This document shows, one piece after another, positions 26,150 through 35,024 of a stretch of DNA of 64,000 nucleotides. Position 1 is the first letter of the stretch. Every line of letters begins with the position of its first letter. Made by a program: the position numbers and the translations under genes. The notes under the pieces are model-generated. The model worked only from the letters and a program-made list of their open reading frames with translations. It made no database searches and had not been told where the DNA came from. Source of the DNA: Rhizobium tibeticum (GTDB lineage: Bacteria > Pseudomonadota > Alphaproteobacteria > Rhizobiales > Rhizobiaceae); the NCBI RefSeq assembly GCF_900110205.1, contig NZ_FOCV01000014.1, forward strand, positions 62,001 to 126,000, given 5' to 3'.

Positions 26150-26626
26150 ATGACGAAGCATTCCGCCATGCACGAGACATTCGTGATCGGGCGAAAGATG
26201 GGGGCGCCCGTCTCACGCGTCTTTGCTGCCTGGGCCGATCCGGAGGCCAAACGTCAGTGGTTTGCTTGCCACGACGAATGGGTGTCCCTCGAATATAGCC
26301 TAGACTTCCGCGTCGGCGGCCAGGAACGGAACCGCGTTGCCGACAGCGACGGCGTTCCGCACGCCTACGAGGCGCGCTACCTCGACATCGTGCCGCAAGC
26401 CCGCATCATCTATGCTTACGACATGAAACTTGGCGAAACACGCATTTCGGCCTCGCTCGCGACAATCACCTTTGAGGCAACACCATCAGGAACAACCATG
26501 CTCTTCACGGAGCAAGTCGTCTTCCTCGATGGTTACGCCGACGGTGGCTCGCGTCGGCAGGGAACCGAGATTTTGGTCGATCGCATCCAAGCCTACGTCG
26601 AGCGCGACGCCAGCACCGCGCACTAA
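26150..26626 (+). CDS. SRPBCC/AHSA1 domain protein
   Basis: Small ligand-binding fold protein of 158 residues (Activator of Hsp90 ATPase-like, START-related). Conserved features are the opening VIGRKMGAPVSRVFAAWADPE (positions about 10-30), YSLDFRVGGQER near 53, and a C-terminal helix that closes the cavity. The ligand is unknown. I chose the ATG at 26150; a GTG at 26138 overlapping the arsR stop lacks an upstream ribosome binding site. Such proteins are commonly encoded next to an ArsR regulator, as here and again near 62.1 kb in the opposite order. Confidence 0.85.
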   Translation: MTKHSAMHETFVIGRKMGAPVSRVFAAWADPEAKRQWFACHDEWVSLEYSLDFRVGGQERNRVADSDGVPHAYEARYLDIVPQARIIYAYDMKLGETRISASLATITFEATPSGTTMLFTEQVVFLDGYADGGSRRQGTEILVDRIQAYVERDASTAH

Positions 26627-26689
26627 ATATTGGACCGCTTTCATGCTAGATTGGCGTCTTAACAATCCCACGGCTGCAAGTGAGGCGGA

Positions 26690-26872
26690 ATGGCTGCGGA
26701 GAAGCGATCTTCACAAAGTGGAACCGCACTAAAGCGGCGGCACAAATTCAATCCCAAGCGCGGCCCCAGACCAAAAGTCCTGGCCAATGCCAACCGCACG
26801 GTTGTCTGGGCGGCTTCCTTGGTCGTCGTTGCTTTTTTCGTGATCGTCACGGTCAATGCATTGCTGTTCTAG
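26690..26872 (+). CDS. Small single-pass membrane protein (hypothetical)
   Basis: Sixty residues: a basic N-terminal half (KRRHKFNPKRGPRPK) and one hydrophobic helix at the C-terminus (VVWAASLVVVAFFVIVTV). The ATG is preceded by GAGGCGG at short spacing. I do not recognise the family; the charge and helix layout looks like a real tail-anchored small protein rather than a chance frame. It lies between the AHSA1 gene and a convergent methyltransferase. Confidence 0.45.
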   Translation: MAAEKRSSQSGTALKRRHKFNPKRGPRPKVLANANRTVVWAASLVVVAFFVIVTVNALLF

Positions 26873-26919
26873 CCGCCTTGAGGATTCGCCGCTCGTCGTT
26901 GCAGTTCCTGGTGGCCGCC

Positions 26920-27741
26920 TCAGCCGCCCGGCTTACGTGCACTGATGGCAAAACGATGCTGGATGCCACGTGACAGCGCCTTCAGATAATTCCAGTGCTT
27001 CGCCTGGCTCTTATGGATTTCGCGCAGGTTCGTGTCGATCGTCATGCCTTCGAAGCCCGCGCCACCGAGCATGCCCGCGACAAGCTCCGCCCGCGCGCCG
27101 TTCGAGAAATGAACGCGCGAAACGATGTCGTTGTGATTTTTCATCAGTTCCAGCGGTGCATGCTGCGGATCAGCCTTGAGCAAACCGACCCTCTCCATGG
27201 TCTTCGCAAGTGCCTTCAGCATCCGTTCCACACGGCCCACCTTCACGAAGTCGCCATCGACGATCAGGATCGTTCCGCCGGGCTTCAGGACGCGCATCCA
27301 TTCGGCAAAAGCCGCCTTGGGATCCACGAGTGTCCAGACGAGGTGGCGGGTTATGATGACGTCGTACGTCGCATCGGGTTCCATCGTCGCCTCGACGTCC
27401 GCCATCCGAAATGAAATAGACCGTCCCCTCGCCTTTGCCTTGGCGCGCGCCCGCTCGAGCATCGGCTCAGCCCAATCCAACCCCGTGACCCTGAACCCAA
27501 GATCGTCCATCAAGTGGGAAATAACGCCGGTGCCGCTTGCAAGGTCGAGGGCCAGCCTGCCGTCGCCAGGCCCCAGATGCTTTAGAATCAGGCGATGCCA
27601 GGCAACACGCTCGCGCTCGGAAAAAATCTCGTGCCCGGGAGACAGATCGAAGGTCGCCGCGCGGGCCGACCAGTAAGCCTTGATCTCCTCGCGAAGCCCG
27701 TAGTTGTGCCCGCCTGCAATTCCCGTTTCACTCATGCTCAT
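26920..27741 (-). CDS. Class I SAM-dependent methyltransferase
   Basis: Methyltransferase of 273 residues with motif I LDLASGTGVISHL near residue 66, motif II acidic position in VTGLDWAEPML near 85, and the post-motif LKPGGTILIVDGDF near 150, typical of UbiE/small-molecule methyltransferases. It has an N-terminal helix with KAYWSARAATFDLSPGHE that closes over the cofactor. It is divergent from the iron-type ABC operon across 105 bp containing a TGA-N9-TCA box, so it may be iron-regulated and linked to metallophore or cofactor metabolism (inference). The acceptor is unknown. Confidence 0.86.
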   Translation of the reverse strand: MSMSETGIAGGHNYGLREEIKAYWSARAATFDLSPGHEIFSERERVAWHRLILKHLGPGDGRLALDLASGTGVISHLMDDLGFRVTGLDWAEPMLERARAKAKARGRSISFRMADVEATMEPDATYDVIITRHLVWTLVDPKAAFAEWMRVLKPGGTILIVDGDFVKVGRVERMLKALAKTMERVGLLKADPQHAPLELMKNHNDIVSRVHFSNGARAELVAGMLGGAGFEGMTIDTNLREIHKSQAKHWNYLKALSRGIQHRFAISARKPGG

Positions 27742-27785
27742 GCCAATCGCTATTTCAGTTTGAAATCGTTCTAATAGATATAACT

Positions 27786-27800
27786 TGACTGTTTAAGTCA
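27786..27800. promoter_or_regulatory. Iron-responsive operator (IRO/RirA-type box)
   Basis: TGACTGTTTAAGTCA matches the rhizobial iron-responsive consensus TGA-N9-TCA exactly and is a perfect 5-5-5 palindrome (TGACT/AGTCA). It overlaps a TTGACT -35-like element and ends 46 bp before the first binding-protein start. RirA represses genes with such boxes when iron is sufficient. A second short palindrome, TTTCA-GTT-TGAAA, lies at 27753-27765 closer to the divergent methyltransferase. Confidence 0.75.
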
Positions 27801-27846
27801 GAAAATAATAGACGACGAAAAGTTTTCCACGGGGGTATACTTTTCG

Positions 27847-28980
27847 ATGCGACTTACAGGCAAAACAGCAGCGCTTGCAATGGGTCTTCTCGTCTCCATG
27901 GTCCTGCCGGCCCTGGCCGACAAGGTCACGGTCAAGGATGTCACCGGCCGTAGCGTCGAAGTGAACGCTCCCGTCAATCACATGATTCTCGGCGAAGGAC
28001 GGCAGATCTACTTCCTGGCCGCCCTCGACAAGGAAGCAGCCTTCCAGCACGTCGTCGGCTGGCGCGACGACCTGCCCAAGGCCGACCCTGAATCCTACCA
28101 GGCCTATCTCACGAAGTATCCCGACATCGCCAAGCTTCCGACCTTCGGCGGCATGAAGGACGGTACCTTCGATATCGAGCAGGCCGTGGCCCTCAAGCCC
28201 GATGTCATCCTCATGAACGTCGACGCCAAGACAGCAACCGAAGAAGCCGGCTATATCGAGAAGCTCGCCAAGGTCGGCATCCCGCTGGTCTATGTGGATT
28301 TCCGCGAGAAGCCGATGGAGAACACCGATCCGAGCATGCGCATCATGGGTCAATTGATGGGCAAGGAGGCTGTCGCCGAGGACTTCATCAGGTTCCGCGC
28401 CGATAGCATCAAGCGGGTGACCGACGTTCTGGAAAAGAACAACCCGGCCAAGCCGGTCGTCTTCGTGGAGCGCGCCGGCGGCTATTCCGACGATTGCTGC
28501 ATGTCCTTCGGCGACGAGAACTTCGGCAAGATGGTCGAGATTTCAGGCGGCAAGAACATGGCCAAGGACATCATTCCGGGCACCTTCGGCACCGTCAATC
28601 CGGAGCAGATCATCGCCTCCAATCCAGACCAGATCATCATCACCGGCGGCAACTGGGACAAGTATGTGCCAGGCGGCGCCTGGGTCGGCGTCGGCTATGG
28701 CTCGGACCTCAAGGAAGCGCACCGCAAGCTCGAGGCCTTGACCCAGCGCCCTGCCTTTACCGGCGTCAAGGCCGTCGAAGACAAGAACGTTCACGCCATC
28801 TGGCACCAGTTCTACAACAACCCCTACCAGTTCGTGGCAATCCAGGAGATTGCAAAGTGGCTGCATCCGGATCTCTTCGCGGATCTTGACCCCGAGGCAA
28901 CCTTCAAGGAGTTGCACGCCCGCTTCCTGCCGCTGGAGTACAAGCCGGGTTACTTCGTTTCGTTGAAGGACGACCGGTAA
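27847..28980 (+). CDS. Iron/siderophore-type ABC transporter binding protein, copy 1
   Basis: Periplasmic class III (TroA/BtuF-like) binding protein of 377 residues with a signal peptide (GLLVSMVLPALA, cleavage near residue 24). The mature part opens with the family strand VTVKDVTGRSVEV. A striking DDCCMSFG sequence with adjacent cysteines lies near residue 218, then GKMVEISGGKN and the DQIIITGGNWD late strand. Rather longer than typical FhuD/FepB (about 300). The ribosome binding site GGGGG is unusually far (about 12 bases) from the ATG. It heads an operon with a paralogue, a FecCD permease and an ATPase under the iron box. The substrate could be an Fe-siderophore, haem or another metal complex. 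Confidence 0.87.
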   Translation: MRLTGKTAALAMGLLVSMVLPALADKVTVKDVTGRSVEVNAPVNHMILGEGRQIYFLAALDKEAAFQHVVGWRDDLPKADPESYQAYLTKYPDIAKLPTFGGMKDGTFDIEQAVALKPDVILMNVDAKTATEEAGYIEKLAKVGIPLVYVDFREKPMENTDPSMRIMGQLMGKEAVAEDFIRFRADSIKRVTDVLEKNNPAKPVVFVERAGGYSDDCCMSFGDENFGKMVEISGGKNMAKDIIPGTFGTVNPEQIIASNPDQIIITGGNWDKYVPGGAWVGVGYGSDLKEAHRKLEALTQRPAFTGVKAVEDKNVHAIWHQFYNNPYQFVAIQEIAKWLHPDLFADLDPEATFKELHARFLPLEYKPGYFVSLKDDR

Positions 28981-29025
28981 GACGCAGCCGGCATGACCCG
29001 AAAGGTCAGTCGGCGCATCGCAGGG

Positions 29026-29057
29026 CGAGCCGCAAACGTGCGGCTCGATTCGTTTTT
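29026..29057 (+). terminator. Attenuator-like hairpin between the two binding-protein genes
   Basis: Perfect 9-bp stem CGAGCCGCA / TGCGGCTCG with an AACG loop, followed by ATTCGTTTTT. It lies between the two paralogous binding-protein genes and would partly stop transcription after the first, favouring expression of copy 1 over the downstream subunits. Confidence 0.75.
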
Positions 29058-29076
29058 ACTTCAAATAGAGGTCTCC

Positions 29077-30213
29077 ATGCGGTTCATGACACTCCGGCAC
29101 GTTGCCGCCCTTTCGCTGGTGCTCCTGACCACCCCCGTCCTGTCAGCGGAAATCACCGATGTCACCGGCCGCACGGTCGAGCTCGACCTGCCCGCCAAGC
29201 GCGTCATCGTTGGCGAGGCGCGTCAGATCCATGTGATCGCGGCGCTCAAGGGTGAGCAGACCTTCGACACCATCGTCGGTTGGCGCGACGATCTCATCAA
29301 GAAGGACCCCGACAGTTACAAGGCCTACGCCGAACGTTTCCCGCAGATCGAGAAACTGCCGCGTTTCGGCTATGTGCCCCAGGGCGATTTCAGCCTCGAA
29401 ACAGCGATCTCGTTGTCGCCGGATGTCATCACGCTCAATCTCGAATCGGAAAAGTCCGCAAAGGAAAGCGGTTTCGAGGAGAAGGCGGCCGCCGCGGGCA
29501 TCAAGGTCGTCTATCTCGATTTCCGAATTGATCCGGACAAAAACAGCGAGGCTTCGATCGAGCTTCTCGGCAAGCTCTTCGGCGCGCAAGAGCGGGCCAA
29601 GGAGTTTATCGCCTATCGCCGCGCCGAGATTGCGCGGGTGACGGACAGACTTGCGACCGTCGAGGATCTCAAGCGGCCAAGCGTCTTCATCGAACGCGCG
29701 CCCGGCATTTCCGGCGAAAACACGTGTTGCCGCACCTTCGGCCCGGTCAACTTCGGCGCCATGGTCGAACAGGCTGGCGGCCACAATGTTGCTGCCGACG
29801 TCATCAAGACAACGTTCGGCGATCTCAATTCCGAACAACTCGTCATCTCGGATCCGGAGCATGTCATCGTTACCGGATCAAACTGGGCAGCCGAATCCGA
29901 CATCAACCAGTTCGTGCCCGCTGGGCGCGGCGCGGATATGACGCTGGCGCGCGAGAAGCTGGCACATCTCATGACACGCACGCCATTTCCTGAATTGAAG
30001 GCTGTGAAGAGCGGCAACGTGCATGCCGTCTGGCATCAGTTCTATGGCGCGCCCTACGAGTTTTTCCCGATTCAGCAATTCGCCAAGTGGTTTCACCCGG
30101 AACTCTTCGCCGATCTCGATCCCGAAGCCAACTTCGCGGAATTCCACAGGAAGTTCCTGCCGGTGACGTACAAGCCGGGCTATTTCGTCTCTTTTGAAAA
30201 AGGCTCCAACTGA
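29077..30213 (+). CDS. Iron/siderophore-type ABC transporter binding protein, copy 2
   Basis: Paralogue of the preceding protein, 378 residues, with signal peptide (AALSLVLLTTPVLSA) and the same opening ITDVTGRTVEL. The two align along their whole length, sharing WRDDL, the adjacent-cysteine motif (ENTCCRTFGPVNFG, near residue 218), the NVHAVWHQFY block and the C-terminal YKPGYFVS. The ATG at 29077 follows AGAGG by five bases; an upstream in-frame start would overlap the hairpin. The stop overlaps the permease start by one base. Two binding proteins feeding one permease suggests two related ligands or redundancy. Confidence 0.87.
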   Translation: MRFMTLRHVAALSLVLLTTPVLSAEITDVTGRTVELDLPAKRVIVGEARQIHVIAALKGEQTFDTIVGWRDDLIKKDPDSYKAYAERFPQIEKLPRFGYVPQGDFSLETAISLSPDVITLNLESEKSAKESGFEEKAAAAGIKVVYLDFRIDPDKNSEASIELLGKLFGAQERAKEFIAYRRAEIARVTDRLATVEDLKRPSVFIERAPGISGENTCCRTFGPVNFGAMVEQAGGHNVAADVIKTTFGDLNSEQLVISDPEHVIVTGSNWAAESDINQFVPAGRGADMTLAREKLAHLMTRTPFPELKAVKSGNVHAVWHQFYGAPYEFFPIQQFAKWFHPELFADLDPEANFAEFHRKFLPVTYKPGYFVSFEKGSN

Positions 30214-31280
30214 TGGCCTCATTCAGTCAGGTCCAGGCTAAGACGACGGGGCGCGAGCAATATCGCGCCCTTGCGTTTCGCCGTATCCTCATCCTTGTCG
30301 CGCTCACCGCGGCGCTCTGTTTCAGCATCTCGGCCGATATGGCGCTCGGGCCTGCCAACTATGCGCTTTCGGACGTATTGTCGGCGCTCTTTGACCCCGC
30401 CGCAGCTGCCAACCAGCTTCGGGTCATCATCTGGGATATCCGCATGCCGATTGCCTTGATGGCGGTCACCGTCGGTGCCTCGCTTTCCGTGGCGGGTGCG
30501 CAGATGCAGACGATACTTTCAAACCCGCTGGCAAGCCCCTTCACGCTCGGTATTTCCGCCGCCGCGAGCTTCGGCGCCGCTCTGGCACTTGTCGGCGGCG
30601 TTGCGATCTTTCCGGGCGCGATCGAATACATGGTGCCGCTGAATGCATTCCTGATGGCGATGGCGGCCGCGCTCTTCATCCACTTCGCCTCGACCATGCG
30701 CGGCGTGAGCGTCGAAACGATCGTGCTCCTCGGCATTGCCCTCGTCTTCACCTTCAATGCCGCACTGTCGCTGCTGGAATACCTCGCCTCCGAACAGGCG
30801 CTGGCCGCCGTCGTTTTCTGGACGATGGGCAGCCTGACCAAGGCCACTTGGGCGAAGGTCTATTTCACTGCCGCGGTGCTTGTTGTCACCGTGCCGCTCT
30901 TCATGCGACAGGCCTGGGCGCTGACCGCCCTGCGGCTCGGGGACGACAAGGCCGCCAGTCTCGGCATCAACGTCCGCAGGCTGCGTCTGCAAACGATGAT
31001 GATCGTCAGCCTTCTGGCCGCCATCCCGGTGTCGTTCGTCGGTACGATCGGCTTCGTTGGGCTCGTCGGCCCGCATATCGCCCGCATGGTTGTCGGCGAA
31101 GATCAGCGCTTCTTCCTGCCGGGCTCGGTCATCTGTGGCGCACTTCTCCTGTCGGTGACATCGGTCGTCAGCAAGATCCTGATCCCAGGGGCGATCCTGC
31201 CGATTGGCGTCATCACGGCACTCGTCGGCGTACCCTTCTTCTTCATTCTCATCTTCAGCAACAGGAGGCGCGCATGGTAG
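30213..31280 (+). CDS. FecCD-family ABC transporter permease
   Basis: Inner-membrane permease of 355 residues with about ten helices, family of iron-siderophore, haem and cobalamin importers. The conserved RMPIALMAVTVGASLSVAGA block lies near residue 73, followed by NPLASPFTLGIS and a Gly-rich cytoplasmic loop, with the ATPase-docking region (LGDDKAASLGINVRRLR) near 245. It is translationally coupled to the binding protein before it (one-base overlap) and the ATPase after it (seven-base overlap). Only one permease is present, so a homodimer is expected. Confidence 0.92.
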   Translation: MASFSQVQAKTTGREQYRALAFRRILILVALTAALCFSISADMALGPANYALSDVLSALFDPAAAANQLRVIIWDIRMPIALMAVTVGASLSVAGAQMQTILSNPLASPFTLGISAAASFGAALALVGGVAIFPGAIEYMVPLNAFLMAMAAALFIHFASTMRGVSVETIVLLGIALVFTFNAALSLLEYLASEQALAAVVFWTMGSLTKATWAKVYFTAAVLVVTVPLFMRQAWALTALRLGDDKAASLGINVRRLRLQTMMIVSLLAAIPVSFVGTIGFVGLVGPHIARMVVGEDQRFFLPGSVICGALLLSVTSVVSKILIPGAILPIGVITALVGVPFFFILIFSNRRRAW

Positions 31281-32026
31281 CGCTGGCCCTCGCAGATGTC
31301 GGCGCCGCCTACGGGCGCATGACCGTTCTATCAAACGTGAGCATCGACGATCTGAAAGGTGGCAGCGTCACCGCCATCATCGGCCCCAACGCGGCCGGCA
31401 AGTCGACGCTGTTCAAGCGGATTGCTTGCTTGGTGAAAGGTCCTGGACTGGTCGAGCTTTCCGACACCGATCGCGGATCGCGAACGATCTGCTACATGCC
31501 GCAGGATACGGGTGCCAATGCCGTACTGACCGTGTTTGAATCGATCCTTCTGTCGGCCAAGCAAGGCAGCGGCTGGCGGGTCGCCGACGACGAGCTTGAT
31601 GGCATCGATGAGATCCTGAGGGCCCTTCGTATCGAAAACCTCGCCTTCCGCGGCCTTGGCGAACTGTCCGGAGGTCAGCGTCAGCTCGTGTCCCTCGCGC
31701 AGGCATTGGTCCGCAAGCCTGAAGTGCTGCTGATGGATGAGCCGACCTCTGCGCTCGACCTGCACAGGCAGGTCGAAGTGTTAAGCTTTATCGCCGACCT
31801 TGCCCGCCGCAATGGAATGATCGTGCTGATCGCGCTCCACGACCTCAATCACGCGTTGCGCTATTGTGAGAACACGATCGTCATTGCCAGTGGCATGATG
31901 GCGGCGAGCGGGCCGACGTCGCACGTCATCACAGACGCCATGCTTCGCGACATCTACAAGATCAACGCCCGCATCGAGCGCTGCTCGCAGGGCACACCGA
32001 TGGTGATCGTCGACGGCGCGATCTGA
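31274..32026 (+). CDS. Iron-type ABC transporter ATP-binding protein
   Basis: Cytoplasmic ATPase of 250 residues that powers the FecCD permease. It has Walker A GPNAAGKST near residue 38, Q-loop MPQDTG near 75, signature LSGGQRQ near 134, Walker B VLLMDEPTSALD near 153, and the switch His in IALHDLNHAL near 192, as in FhuC/FecE. The ATG at 31274 lies inside the permease's last codons and follows AGGAGG. It ends the operon and converges on ssuB with a 33-bp gap lacking a clear terminator. Confidence 0.92.
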   Translation: MVALALADVGAAYGRMTVLSNVSIDDLKGGSVTAIIGPNAAGKSTLFKRIACLVKGPGLVELSDTDRGSRTICYMPQDTGANAVLTVFESILLSAKQGSGWRVADDELDGIDEILRALRIENLAFRGLGELSGGQRQLVSLAQALVRKPEVLLMDEPTSALDLHRQVEVLSFIADLARRNGMIVLIALHDLNHALRYCENTIVIASGMMAASGPTSHVITDAMLRDIYKINARIERCSQGTPMVIVDGAI

Positions 32027-32059
32027 GATTGGCCGGTCGGACATCACGAACGGTTCAGT

Positions 32060-32884
32060 TCAGTGAGAGGTTTCCGTCCCCAGGATCGCCGCGAGCAGTC
32101 GCCCTTCGAGTTCGGCAAGCTTTGGGTTGCCGTGGCGGCGCGGGTGCGGATAGGGGATCGCCAGGTCAAGCGCAACGCGCCCCTCGTCCAGGACGATCAC
32201 ACGATCGGCAAGATGCACCGCCTCGCTGACATCATGCGTGACCAGCACCGCGGTAAAGCGGAGCTCTCGCCATACGCGATTGAGCAGTTCCTGCATGCTG
32301 ATCCGCGTCAGGGCGTCGAGTGCGCCCATCGGTTCGTCCAGCGCCAGGACGCCGGGCTTGCTCACAAGTGCCCGCGCCAGCGCGACACGCTGCCGTTGGC
32401 CGCCTGAAAGACGAGCCGGCCATTCCTTCACCTTCTCGGCAAGCTGTACCTCACCGAGTACCGCCTCGACCTCAGCGGCGGCGACCCGCTTGTCGATCCC
32501 GTCACCGAGCCCGATCGCCACATTATCGGCGACGCTCAGCCAGGGGAGCAATCGAGGCTCCTGAAACACGATCCGGGCGTTCGCTTCGGCATCCGGACCA
32601 TCGGGGTTTTCGAAATGCAGTTCGCCGCTCGTCGGCTCGTCGAGCCCCATCAGGATCCGCAGCAGCGTACTCTTGCCGCAACCGCTCTTGCCGATGACGG
32701 CGACGAACTGGCCAGCCGGAATGTGGAGGTTGATACCGCGCAGCACGCGGTTGCTGCCGAAGCGTTTCTCAAGTCCCTTCAGCGTGATTGCCGCAGCACC
32801 GGTGCCGACCGGTGTCGCACGATCTGTCTCGTATTCAATTTCATCCGCAGCCCCTTGAAAACGCTCATGCGCGATGATGGTCAT
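32060..32884 (-). CDS. ssuB: Aliphatic sulfonate ABC transporter ATP-binding protein
   Basis: ATPase of 274 residues for sulfonate import. It shows Walker A GKSGCGKST near residue 65, Q-loop FQEPRLLPW near 108 (the LLPW sequence is typical of SsuB/TauB/NrtD), signature LSGGQRQR near 158, and Walker B VLALDEPMGALD. The N-terminal ~28 residues are an extra acidic leader. The ATG at 32884 follows GGAGAGG. Last gene of the ssuADCB cluster, 10 bp after ssuC. Confidence 0.9.
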   Translation of the reverse strand: MTIIAHERFQGAADEIEYETDRATPVGTGAAAITLKGLEKRFGSNRVLRGINLHIPAGQFVAVIGKSGCGKSTLLRILMGLDEPTSGELHFENPDGPDAEANARIVFQEPRLLPWLSVADNVAIGLGDGIDKRVAAAEVEAVLGEVQLAEKVKEWPARLSGGQRQRVALARALVSKPGVLALDEPMGALDALTRISMQELLNRVWRELRFTAVLVTHDVSEAVHLADRVIVLDEGRVALDLAIPYPHPRRHGNPKLAELEGRLLAAILGTETSH

Positions 32885-32894
32885 GGCGCCTCTC

Positions 32895-33731
32895 CTACTT
32901 TTGGTAAACCGGGTTCCATTTGAGCGCCCGGCGCTCCAGGGCACGGGCAACGACATCGGCAAGCTTGCCGAGAACGGCGTAGATCACCAGGGCGAGCACG
33001 ACCACGTCGGTCATCATGAATTCGCGGGCGTTGTTCGCCATGTGACCGATGCCTGATGAAGCCGCGATCGATTCAGACACGATCAAGGTCAGCCACATGA
33101 TGCCGAGCGCATAGCGCAGGCCAACGAAGATCGACGGCAGCGCGCCGGGGAAGATCACTTTCCGGAACAAGGTCCAGCTTCCCATCCCATAGATCCCGCC
33201 CATCTCGATCAGATCGCGGTCGACGTTGCGAACGCCGTGATAGGTGTTGAGATAGACCGGAAAAAGCACGCCGAGAGAGGTCAGGAATAACTTCGATTCT
33301 TCGCCGATCCCAAACCAGAGGATGACGAGCGGGATCATGGCGAGATGCGGGATCGTGCGCAGCATCTGCAGTGTCGTATCCGTCAGCTGCTCCGAGACTT
33401 TCGAGACGCCGTTGGCGATGCCAATGAGAAAACCGATCGAGCCGCCGACCAGCAATCCCGCAAAGGCGCGAGCGGCGCTGACCAGAATATCATGGGGAAG
33501 CTGCCCGGTGACGGTCGTCGCCCAGAAGGCCGCGGCGACGTCGACAGGTGATGGCATGATGCGGGAGGAGATCCAGCCGACTGACGAGGCCAGCTGCCAG
33601 GCGGCAATGATTGCCGCGGGCACGAGGAAGGGAAACACCTTATCGCGCCCCGGAAGCGAGACACGGAGGCTTCTCTTGCGTGCAGCGCGCTCGGTCAGCG
33701 TCCGCCCGATCGGCGTATCGAAAGTCGACAT
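32895..33731 (-). CDS. ssuC: Aliphatic sulfonate ABC transporter permease
   Basis: Inner-membrane permease of 278 residues with six helices (BPD_transp_1). The docking loop (EMGGIYGMGSWTLFRKVIFPGALPS shows the pattern, near residue 175) identifies the SsuC/TauC/NrtB group. A basic cytoplasmic leader precedes the first helix near residue 32. It is separated from ssuD by 87 bp that hold a strong minus-strand terminator, and may therefore be less expressed than ssuA and ssuD. It is close-packed with ssuB. Confidence 0.88.
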   Translation of the reverse strand: MSTFDTPIGRTLTERAARKRSLRVSLPGRDKVFPFLVPAAIIAAWQLASSVGWISSRIMPSPVDVAAAFWATTVTGQLPHDILVSAARAFAGLLVGGSIGFLIGIANGVSKVSEQLTDTTLQMLRTIPHLAMIPLVILWFGIGEESKLFLTSLGVLFPVYLNTYHGVRNVDRDLIEMGGIYGMGSWTLFRKVIFPGALPSIFVGLRYALGIMWLTLIVSESIAASSGIGHMANNAREFMMTDVVVLALVIYAVLGKLADVVARALERRALKWNPVYQK

Positions 33732-33776
33732 GAAGATTTTCCTCGCTTCTGCGTACTCTACCGTGCGTTCCCCAAT

Positions 33777-33807
33777 GAAAAAGCGCCGCCCGACAGCGGG
33801 GCGGCGC
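33777..33807 (-). terminator. Intra-operon intrinsic terminator between ssuD and ssuC
   Basis: On the minus strand, a perfect 9-bp stem GCGCCGCCC / GGGCGGCGC with a seven-base loop is followed by TTTTTC. It lies inside the ssuADCB cluster, after ssuD and before ssuC. Confidence 0.8.
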
Positions 33808-33818
33808 CAATTGGCGGA

Positions 33819-34994
33819 TCAGGAGCCGGAGACCACTTTCAGGTTTCCGCCATGGCTGCCGCCGCCGAAGACCTGATGCTTGCCGAAATCGGTCTGGAAG
33901 CCGTGTCGCTGCTCTTGGCGCGTGATCCCGAGTTCGGGAAACAGCAGCTCGGCAACGCGGTAGGCCTCCTCGAGATGCGGATAGCCGGATCCGATGACGG
34001 TATCGATACCGACATCCTGATATTCGCGCAGGCGCGCGGCCACTGTCTTCGGCGAGCCGACCAGTGCCGTCCCTGCCCCAGCGCGCACGAGGCCGACACC
34101 GGCCCACAGGTTCGGCGAGACCTCCAGCTTTTCCCGGCGACCGCCGTGCAATGCCGCCATGCGCTTCTGGCCGACAGAATCGGATTCCTTGACGAAGCGC
34201 TCCTGCGCCTCGCGGATCGTCTCATCGTCGAGTTTCGAGATCAGGCGATCGGCCGCTGCCCATGCCTCCTCGTCCGTTTCGCGGACGATGAAATGCAGGC
34301 GAATGCCGAAGCTGACCTCACGCCCCTTTTGCGCGGCAGCGGCGCGCACCTTTTGAATCTTTTCGGCAACCTGCGCCGGTGGCTCGCCCCAGGTCAGGTA
34401 CTTGTCGACGCGACCGACCGAGAAATCGATGCCGGCGTCCGACGAACCACCGAAATAGAGCGGAGGACGCGGGTTCTGGACGGAGGGGAAGCCAAGGCGC
34501 GCATTGGTCGCCTTGATGTACTTGCCGTCGTAGCTCGCGGTACCTTTTTCAAGCAGCTCTTCAAAAACGGTGAAGAATTCATCGGCATGGGCATAGCGCT
34601 CGTCATGCGCGAGATGAATGCCGTCGCCGGCAAGTTCTGCCGGACTGCCGCCGACGACGATGTTGAGCAGCAGGCGCCCGTTCGAAATACGATCGAGCGT
34701 CGTCGTTAGACGGGCGTAATATGCCGGCGAGGCCGTGCCAGGACGGATTGCCACCAGGAACTGCAGCTTCTCGGTCTTGGCGGCAAGTGCTGCGGCGGTT
34801 ACGAAGGATTCTTCGCAAGCCACGCCCGTCGGCAGCAATACACCAGAATAGCCCAGACGATCGGCTGCCTGGGCAATCTGCGTGAGATAGCCGATCTCTG
34901 GAGCACGCGTCTGTTCGTTCGAGCCAAGATAGGCGCCATCCCCCGAGGTCGGGATGAACCAGAGAAAATTGATAGGATCGTGTTTGCCGGTCAT
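33819..34994 (-). CDS. ssuD: FMNH2-dependent alkanesulfonate monooxygenase
   Basis: Releases sulfite from alkanesulfonates using reduced FMN and oxygen, allowing their use as a sulfur source. It is a 391-residue luciferase-fold enzyme; E. coli SsuD is about 380. Typical features are the [15 protein letters not shown] opening, GVACEESFV with the active-site Cys region near residue 60, [12 protein letters not shown] near 107, and the KYLTWGEPP segment near 203. The last ~30 residues are Gly/His/Ser-rich, in the style of SsuD C-termini. It lies 30 bp downstream of ssuA. The flavin reductase partner SsuE is not encoded nearby. Confidence 0.93.
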   Translation of the reverse strand: MTGKHDPINFLWFIPTSGDGAYLGSNEQTRAPEIGYLTQIAQAADRLGYSGVLLPTGVACEESFVTAAALAAKTEKLQFLVAIRPGTASPAYYARLTTTLDRISNGRLLLNIVVGGSPAELAGDGIHLAHDERYAHADEFFTVFEELLEKGTASYDGKYIKATNARLGFPSVQNPRPPLYFGGSSDAGIDFSVGRVDKYLTWGEPPAQVAEKIQKVRAAAAQKGREVSFGIRLHFIVRETDEEAWAAADRLISKLDDETIREAQERFVKESDSVGQKRMAALHGGRREKLEVSPNLWAGVGLVRAGAGTALVGSPKTVAARLREYQDVGIDTVIGSGYPHLEEAYRVAELLFPELGITRQEQRHGFQTDFGKHQVFGGGSHGGNLKVVSGS

Positions 34995-35024
34995 GGATCT
35001 GATGCCTTCTAGTCGGAATTGAAA

